Shown here piece by piece: positions 57,703 through 64,000 of a stretch of 64,000 nucleotides of DNA (its first letter is position 1; the number at the start of each line of letters is the position of its first letter). This DNA is from Pyrenopolyporus hunteri (Eukaryota; Ascomycota; Sordariomycetes; Xylariales; Hypoxylaceae): the NCBI GenBank assembly GCA_902806595.1, contig CADCXC010000010.1, forward strand, positions 496,001 to 560,000, read 5' to 3'. The notes under the pieces are model-generated. The model did no database searches and was not told where the DNA came from. It saw only the letters and a list, made by a program, of their open reading frames with translations. Made by a program: the position numbers and the translations under genes.

Positions 57703-59211
57703 TCATAGAGGCGGATAGTTAGAACCATCGCCGAACTCTTTGATGAATTCTTGAATTATATCGAATTCTTCGGGAAGTTGAATGTCTCCAAAATTGTATT
57801 GCTCAGCTGAAGCCGGCGCAGTTGCCAGAGCAGTACCATCATCGGGACCCGATGTAAAGTAATAGGCCCCACCGTGGCCAAACTCGGTGCCGCCGCTGGG
57901 GAAAGAGTAGTGATCGTAATAGTTAGAATTGTTACTGTCGGGGTTACCTAGCCCTGCTTCGGGCCCAGCGGGAGGCCCCACGTCGTTACGGCCATTCACT
58001 GAGGCGGGATTCTCATTCATATCGGATCTATGCCTCTTCGTAGGTGGCTCGTACACTATCGGTGGCTGTCCATGCGGATCGATATGTCCCATGCTATTGT
58101 TCGGCTGTCCGCCGTACGAATTATCGTCGGGTCGAAGTCGCTTAAGAGAACCCGTATTAGTTGCGGCCACCGGCGTCTGTGATGCGGAATTCACCCTCTT
58201 CGATAAAGACCCCACTCCAGCTCTATTAGGTCCTGGAACTGTCTCTACCTGAGTGGGTAAGTTGGCTTGGGATGGAATATCCTCCCTACTCATCTGATGA
58301 GGGGGTTGACGCCCATTTAGCATTGCCCCTTGGCTCAAGAGCGCAGGGTCCAACGGTAGGGTGAATGAACTCCCATTTATCCCGGCCGCATTACTCTGTT
58401 CTATAGACGGAGCCATATGAGGCATGAGGGTACTCTGCCAACCACCCCCATAGATACCTGGCTGTAATGCCGCTGCTGGAGCCGCTGGAGCATGTTCTTG
58501 ATACTGGGTGGGTGGACGAGATGGTGTACCAAATTGCGATATACCACCATAGTAGTTCGGCATATATGTGGCTCGGCTGGTGTTGGTGGCGGCAGCGGGG
58601 GGTGCAGGGACACCAGCGGGAGGCCGCACGCCGCGGTACGGATCCGGTCTGGCTTCTATTCTACTTGAGTCTGAATGAAGAGGTTCTGACGCTCGCTGGG
58701 GGGTATGCGAAGGGGAATCAACACCTCCAACTCTACTTAGTTGCGACGGACTAGAATCAGCCGCTTGTTCCGTCCCGCTAGTATCCAGATACCCCTTTCC
58801 ATTGCAATGGGGGCAGATGGTTAACCCGGTGTCTTCTCTTCGTTTAGTAGGTCGATTCTCCGTGGCAGTCTTATGACTTGGCCCGGAGGTGTTGTCTTTC
58901 GCGGTATCCGCAGGGTAGATAACACTTCCTTTACGATTACTGGAATACAAGTTAGTATTTTAATGTGTCTCTGTCCTCTGCTAGATGCGTTGTATTTCTT
59001 ACTCGTATTCCGTTCTGTCACCGAAATGATCGGTGATATACTTGATCTGCGCATATCCCACGGGCCTCTCAAGGGCGGTGAATTTCCTATTAAACTCTTC
59101 TGCTGTTTCCGCATACAAGGCTTTCCTCCTCCCGCGTGGTACTGGGTGGTCTGGAACTGTCCTATCTAGGACGAATTCGATCATTTCTTTCGAATATTTG
59201 TAACTCGCCAT
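57703..59211 (-). CDS. Hypothetical protein with conserved N-terminal segment and disordered Pro/Gly/Asn-rich body
   Basis: Exons on the minus strand are 59211-59003 and 58939-57703 (63-nt intron, GTAAGA donor, TTCCAG acceptor), 481 aa; the join reads RTEYDNRKGSV. Residues 1-75 look folded (YSKEMIEFVLDRTVPDHPVPRG, FNRKFTALERPVGYAQIKYI), reminiscent of a small helical DNA- or protein-binding module but not assigned. Near 115 CPHCNGKGYLD holds a single CxxC pair, like one half of a DnaJ-type zinc knuckle. The remainder is low-complexity and rich in Pro, Gly, Asn and Ser, with basic clusters (SLKRLRPDD, PPTKRHRSD) that resemble nuclear signals, ending in a short acidic hydrophobic stretch (LPEEFDIIQEFIKEFGD) that could be a transactivation or docking segment. 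A transcriptional role is speculative. Confidence 0.75.
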
Positions 59212-60843
59212 GACGCCTGCATGCTGTTAAAATTCTTCCTTATTCATAAGTGAACGTGAGAGGGCAACTTCTTCCTTTAAGACGATACTAAGCAAGAGAG
59301 ATTACCATACCTTAATTAAGAGATAATGTTTTTTTCTGGCCGCTGACTTGAGATACTTAGATACACTCGGAAAGGGCCAAGAAGCGATTTGTCTGGGATT
59401 CCCCGATGGCTTTCTTTTGTTAGTATTTGTAATCTTGGATAAATATCTCAGTATCTTCTTATATATGTATATATATATACAATTGTTCGCTAGACCCAAG
59501 TGACATATTTGTGTATGAACAGAGGGGGTTGTCAGGTCTAGATTTGAGCGAGTGATTTGGGTGGAGCATTTCGACTCTAGAGATGTTTGAATGAATGTTA
59601 TTGGGATGGAAAACATAGGGTGAATAGCTAGGTAGGTAGATATTTTATAATGCCTCGGAGAGATTGTAGGTATTGTCACATACAAGACGAAGGAGCCGTT
59701 GTAGTCCAGGAGAAACCTCCTTTTTGAGATATCCATATGGATATGAATGGGATAACAATACTCAATCGTTACGAAAAAAGTGTGTCACGGGAAACGGAAG
59801 TCTCAAAGTAATTCAGAGTATATCACTTTAAAAAGTGGAAGCCCAAACCGCTTCTTGCTCTCTAACTATCCGAATAGTCCACAAGTCACAGGAAGTGACG
59901 TATATATCCAATGCTTGTTGCCGTCGATTTATTTCACAAGCTTATAACCGCTAGAGCTTAATATTTAGCAGTGATTTCTAACTTGGCTAGTTAGTATAAC
60001 ATATATATGAACGTATGTGATCTATCTCAGCTACTAAATTACTAGAGTCGTTATCAAGCAAGAGAGAATTGGGCTATTCCAGTGTCTATATAAATATGGC
60101 TCCGATATTTGTAGCTGAACCACATCGCTAGCCAGAAAATATACTGTAGAAGTTTTGGCCTGCCTGTAAATAGGAGCTGTGTACTCAATCTGGTTAGTTA
60201 ATAACGTTAGTGAAGATGGCTAATGCTTCGCAGAGGGCTTGTGTGAATAGACAACTATCTTACATACTAGCTTGATTATAAAGGGCTACCTGGCGGGATA
60301 TACTGGGGGGCGTATACGACTATCGTCAAAAAGCACGCGCGTCTCCTGGATCCATAAATCCCCATATCACTTACAATAGTCGTCTGGCTTTTTCGTAGAA
60401 AATCCGCACATATCTATTTTCTGTCATGATTTATCATAAAGATCTTGGTCTTCAGGCTAGGCATGGCTATCTTGAATATACCTAGCGTTTATGTCCTTGC
60501 ATTGGTTTAAGGAAATACTGACTGTTCGAGAAGTAGTAAAATGAATAACCGGAGGTGAAAGGGAGGAAGTGGGTAAGGACATCTCAGGAGGAAGAGAGGA
60601 GAAAAATCGACCGTGCATACCTATATTTTAACCTGTTGGAGTGGAGGAGTGGAATCTAATAACTGGTTTCCCCTGAAACCCTTATACAATTAAGTTAGCC
60701 TTATAAATCTGGATAAGCATTCATAACTTAGCTTTGGCCGTTTCAAGGTCCCTTCGCCTATCTTTGATTACCTCGAAACTCGTAGTCTAACCAACCCTAC
60801 AACTTATACCCACTGCTTCAGCATTGGTTCACTCCTTCCATCT
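59212..60843. other. Gene-free region
   Basis: AT-rich intergenic DNA between the hypothetical gene and the pseudogene. A TATATA tract occurs near 59461-59480. A 144-codon minus-strand frame at 59302-59736 has the composition of random sequence and is not called. Confidence 0.45.
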
Positions 60844-62156
60844 CTACCTTCCGCTGCCCCGTCGACCCTTTTTAAGGGCATCCTTCACCCACTGCCCAAC
60901 GGTGGGCGGCATCTTGAAAGCATGCGCTCGCCCACCTGTTACCACCACCAGCCCCTTCTTACCCGGCACGAGATCGATTACATACTCGCTATCTACTGTG
61001 TCTTCACACCAGCACGCTCTTCTCCCGTAGCGAGGTGAGTAAGGCTCGTAGTATGTTAGACTATAATGCTTTTATGGTCGTTGAAGTAAGTCTCCCCAAG
61101 CTGGGGACTATGCTTCTTAAGCCTGGTCTCGAAGTCCTCCCCGACTTCCTAATTCGGCGAACCCGAATACGAGCTATAAAACTACCAACTGCATATGCGT
61201 TGGACGCCAACACGTACTCTCGTGATGCCTTCTGATCCGGTCTTCTTATCGTCTTCGGATTACTGGCCGAGGCCCCTCTCTTGGTAGCGCGTAGCCGTGC
61301 TGCGTACCATGGTTCATAACACCTCCCTATCGGTGGCCTATCTGCTAGCGAGGGCTGTGTCTCCCGCAGCAGCCGCCTTATCATTTCTTCATCGACCGCG
61401 GGAATGAATGAGTAGTCATCTAGTGGGAGCGATAGCCTAGATGGCGTGTCATAGCTTGTATATCCAGCCATGGAGGGGCAAATCTTTAGTAGATTGGTGC
61501 GGTCGTCCGGCTCGAAGAATAAACTTAGGTCCCTCACATATGTAACGGGGATCCCGCGTAGTTGCGCTGCTTCTCCGGGAGTAAGCTAGATCTGTGCTAG
61601 AGAAGGGGCTTTAGCGGCCACCTGCCACTTAATATGAGGTAGAGCTGAGCCGAGGGACGCTCCCAGCGAGAACTGCTATATAGGTTTCGTAGTGCTTGCC
61701 GCCGGTAGTAATGGCGCCTGTGCAAATATCCCCTGAGTAGGATAAGGTCTGGACTGCGGAGCCTAGACGGATGTTATCGCGAGAGGTGACGTGTGGTTTT
61801 GTTTTTTGAAGGCCGGGTGCTGACGGATGGATTCAGGTAACCCCTAGAGGAACTTCTTGGATTATTCAGGTGCTGCGGCTTAGTTACAGAGGAGATAACC
61901 TGTCTCTTGGTAATAGGGAGCAAAGAGAGGGGACTCCCGGGCGGTCATAGCCTCGAGGGTGAGCTCGGCGTAATGGATCCTCATACTCGACACGCAAGGT
62001 CTCATTTAAGTCATTATCGGCAGAGAGCTCTGGAGGAAATGTTGTTGATTTTTCAAAGATAGTAATGTTGGTATAGCCAATTTCGGCGAGGCGGTAGGCT
62101 GTCGAAAGCCCGAAGGTGCCGGCGCCTAGGAAGAGAAAAGGGGTTTGCTTGTCCAT
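60844..62156 (-). pseudogene. Fructosyl-amino-acid oxidase (amadoriase)-like FAD oxidoreductase, decayed
   Basis: Intact family members are FAD enzymes that deglycate amino acids. Three colinear pieces remain on the minus strand. N-terminus from ATG 62156: PFLFLGAGTFGLSTAYRLAEIG (FAD Rossmann loop), then SADNDLNETLRVEYEDP. About 61970-61980 the frame shifts and the next stretch (YAELTLEAMTARESPLFAPYY) continues in another frame to a stop near 61881. Middle, about 61560-61300: GIPVTYVRDLSLFFEPDD through EEMIRRLLRETQPSLADRP. C-terminus, about 61000-60847: WCEDTVDSEYVIDLVPGKKG and TGGRAHAFKMPPTVGQW, ending at a stop at 60844-60846. About 270 bp of unrelated sequence separates the last two pieces. 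Decay is by indels and insertion, and base composition is normal, so RIP is not the cause. Confidence 0.85.
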
Positions 62157-62615
62157 CTCGACAACCGGGAGTGGTTGTCAATAATTGTCAATGAGTGCTA
62201 TAATGCTCATGATTGGTCATGATTGGTGGTCATTATAGGTCATTATAGGTCACGATAAATATTTGATAGACTTGATGCCGGGACGCCCTCGTCTTTTACA
62301 CTACCTCCGTCGGCGAAGGATAGTCCACGGGTGAACACTGATTGGAACGGTTTCGGGCCATCACCTAACCCCTTCCAACGCCGTTGCGTACACCATGGCC
62401 ATTCCAATGCCTCTTCTGTATTTTGTGATTGACTAACGGAGATTTAAAAATGGATTTATATTCAAAGAAGACGAGACTCGAGTCGGACCAATTCGACATC
62501 CTGTCGTTGACGGTTCTGTTCTTGAACGGATTACGATGGGTATATGAAGGAAAGGGAATGCGAAGCGACATGCATTCGCCAAGACGTGCCAGGGTATATG
62601 GACATATACCGTGGG
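62157..62615. other. Flank between pseudogene and MITE
   Basis: Contains a cluster of imperfect short direct repeats (GGTCATGATT, GGTCATTATA) at about 62206-62252. No gene. Confidence 0.5.
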
Positions 62616-62886
62616 CAGAAGGGCGTCAAAATAAATGCCTCAGCCACACCAACCCCTAGATTTCTCGTCAGCCTTTTCGTTCCTAAAATTTACTAACGTT
62701 AAAAAAAAGCTTATATATGAAAAACTTGTCCATAATGTTATTTATCTATGAATTTTAATTGTGATAATATTAATAATGTATAACGTTACAATTAATACAA
62801 TTAGTATTATTTAGGATACTTAAGTACCAGGTGTGGCTGGTGAAATAGGTGGATATAGCTGAGGCATTTATTTTGACGCCCTTCTG
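62616..62886. mobile_element. Intact 271-bp MITE with 29-bp terminal inverted repeats and 6-bp target-site duplication
   Basis: Left end CAGAAGGGCGTCAAAATAAA at 62616 and its exact reverse complement ending 62886; the inverted repeat stays perfect for 29 bp. The six bases CGTGGG occur immediately before (62610-62615) and after (62887-62892), a target-site duplication that proves insertion. No coding capacity, so it is a non-autonomous DNA transposon. Superfamily not assigned. Base composition is normal, unlike its homologues at 37 kb. Confidence 0.93.
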
Positions 62887-63229
62887 CGTGGGGTAGCGGA
62901 GACGGGACGAGAAGGTGGGGCCATACCCAGGTACAAGGACCTAGGTGTTCAAGGTACCTAGGTACCTATCTATGTACCAGTTGGAGAAGCCTACAGTGCG
63001 CCAACGATAGAACTAACAAATGCGGAGTTCCTCTTGTCGTTTCCTGCTTAAGCACTCGTCAACATAGGTGCAGGTACCTTGATTTGGTACCCTCCCTCAT
63101 TCTGCCTTATTTTACCTCATTCTGCCTCACTTCTTTTACTTAGCATTTCTATTTATTTTTTCCCCTTTCTATTCCCCCCCTCCTATCCTATCCATTAAGT
63201 CCCAGCCTAGCTTTAATCCGATGGTTTTT
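62887..63229. other. Flank between MITE and AT-rich island
   Basis: Contains a TACCTAGGTA cluster at about 62936-62970 and a pyrimidine-rich stretch at about 63075-63190. No gene. Confidence 0.5.
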
Positions 63230-63459
63230 AATAAAAAACGACGGTATAATAGCTTATTAAAATTACTTTATTAAAATTAAAAATTAAAGTCGAATATTTT
63301 TTAAAAAAATAAAATTTATAATATTAATTATTTATAAATCGATATATTTTTATTTTACGAATATATATACGTATAAATAAGTTATTTTTTTAAAAATATA
63401 TTATAATATAATAAATAAAATTAATATAAATTTTTAAATAAATTATAATTTTAATAAAA

Positions 63460-63586
<127 letters not shown>

Positions 63587-63700
63587 AATATAATTAATTT
63601 AATATAAAAAATAATATTTTAAAAAAAATTAAAGTTATTTTCGTAATAAATAAATATTTATTTATTTACTTATTTATTTATTTATTTATTTATTATTTAC

Positions 63701-63843
63701 TTTTTTTAAAATATAATTTTTTTTAAAATATAATTTTTTTTAAAATATAATTTTTTTTAAAATATAATTTTTTTTAAAATATAATTTTTCTTAAAATATA
63801 ATTTTTTTTAAAATATAATTTTTTTTAAAATATAATTTTTCGT
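63701..63843 (+). repeat. 17-bp tandem repeat, 8 copies
   Basis: The 9-mer AAAATATAA followed by eight T recurs at exactly 17-bp spacing (9-mers start at 63708, 63725, 63742, 63759, 63776, 63793, 63810 and 63827). One copy has a single T-to-C change in the T run. Confidence 0.95.
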
Positions 63844-64000
63844 ATAAATAATAATACCGTTAATTTTTACTTTTTTATATTTATTTTTTTATATTTATTT
63901 TTTTTATATAATTTATATATACGAATAAATTTATTTTTATATTTTTTTTTAAAAATATTTAAAAAACGAAAATTATATATATAAATAAATTTTTTAATTA

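Noticed and set aside
59302..59736. 144-codon minus-strand frame
   Set aside because: Composition is dominated by AT-rich simple sequence; no upstream or downstream exon fits.

Overview
This window is nuclear DNA of a filamentous ascomycete (Pezizomycotina, probably a Sordariomycete; the order is not certain). The evidence is short spliceosomal introns (about 50-190 nt, GTRNGT donors, CTAAC-like branch points), fungal versions of housekeeping genes, small AT-rich islands with a RIP-like mutation pattern, and a dispersed TACCTAGGTA-type motif in the gene-free DNA.

Layout. 1-9.1 kb: start of an IMP dehydrogenase gene (cut by the window edge), a divergent IQGAP-type scaffold gene and an MDR-family oxidoreductase whose only frame-preserving intron appears to be GC-AG. 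9.6-17.3 kb: an unfamiliar head-to-head pair. One gene encodes a 1664-residue protein with a Gln/Pro/Thr repeat region, the other a 630-residue protein with a retropepsin-like DSGA motif. They share a 633-bp intergenic segment. 17.3-30.1 kb: a 12.8-kb gene desert holding a foldback element with two 313-bp arms that look identical. 30.1-36.7 kb: a G1 cyclin, a nucleotidyltransferase-like protein and ribosomal protein uS5 (RPS2). 37.0-38.0 kb: a RIP-mutated composite inverted element. 38.3-59.2 kb: a dense housekeeping stretch with a sulfurtransferase, APC11, a conserved hypothetical, an RCR-like membrane protein, a polyQ protein, alanyl-tRNA synthetase, an NDUFAF7-type methyltransferase, a cysteine-synthase-like enzyme, TFIIS and a hypothetical protein with Gly/Pro/Asn-rich tail. 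60.8-64 kb: a decayed fructosyl-amino-acid oxidase pseudogene, an intact 271-bp MITE with a target-site duplication, and a simple-repeat AT island running off the end.

The housekeeping genes do not form one pathway. Several products are predicted to act in mitochondria (AlaRS long form, NDUFAF7, sulfurtransferase, cysteine synthase). The most distinctive results are: (1) an unmutated MITE at 62.6 kb that aligns base for base with its mutated relatives at 37 kb and shows that mutation removed non-CpG cytosines while mostly sparing CpG; (2) the divergent retropepsin-like / giant-protein pair; (3) an AlaRS gene with two in-frame AUGs whose contexts suggest cytosolic and mitochondrial forms. All exon boundaries were worked out by eye from splice signals, reading frame and family similarity; none is backed by transcripts.
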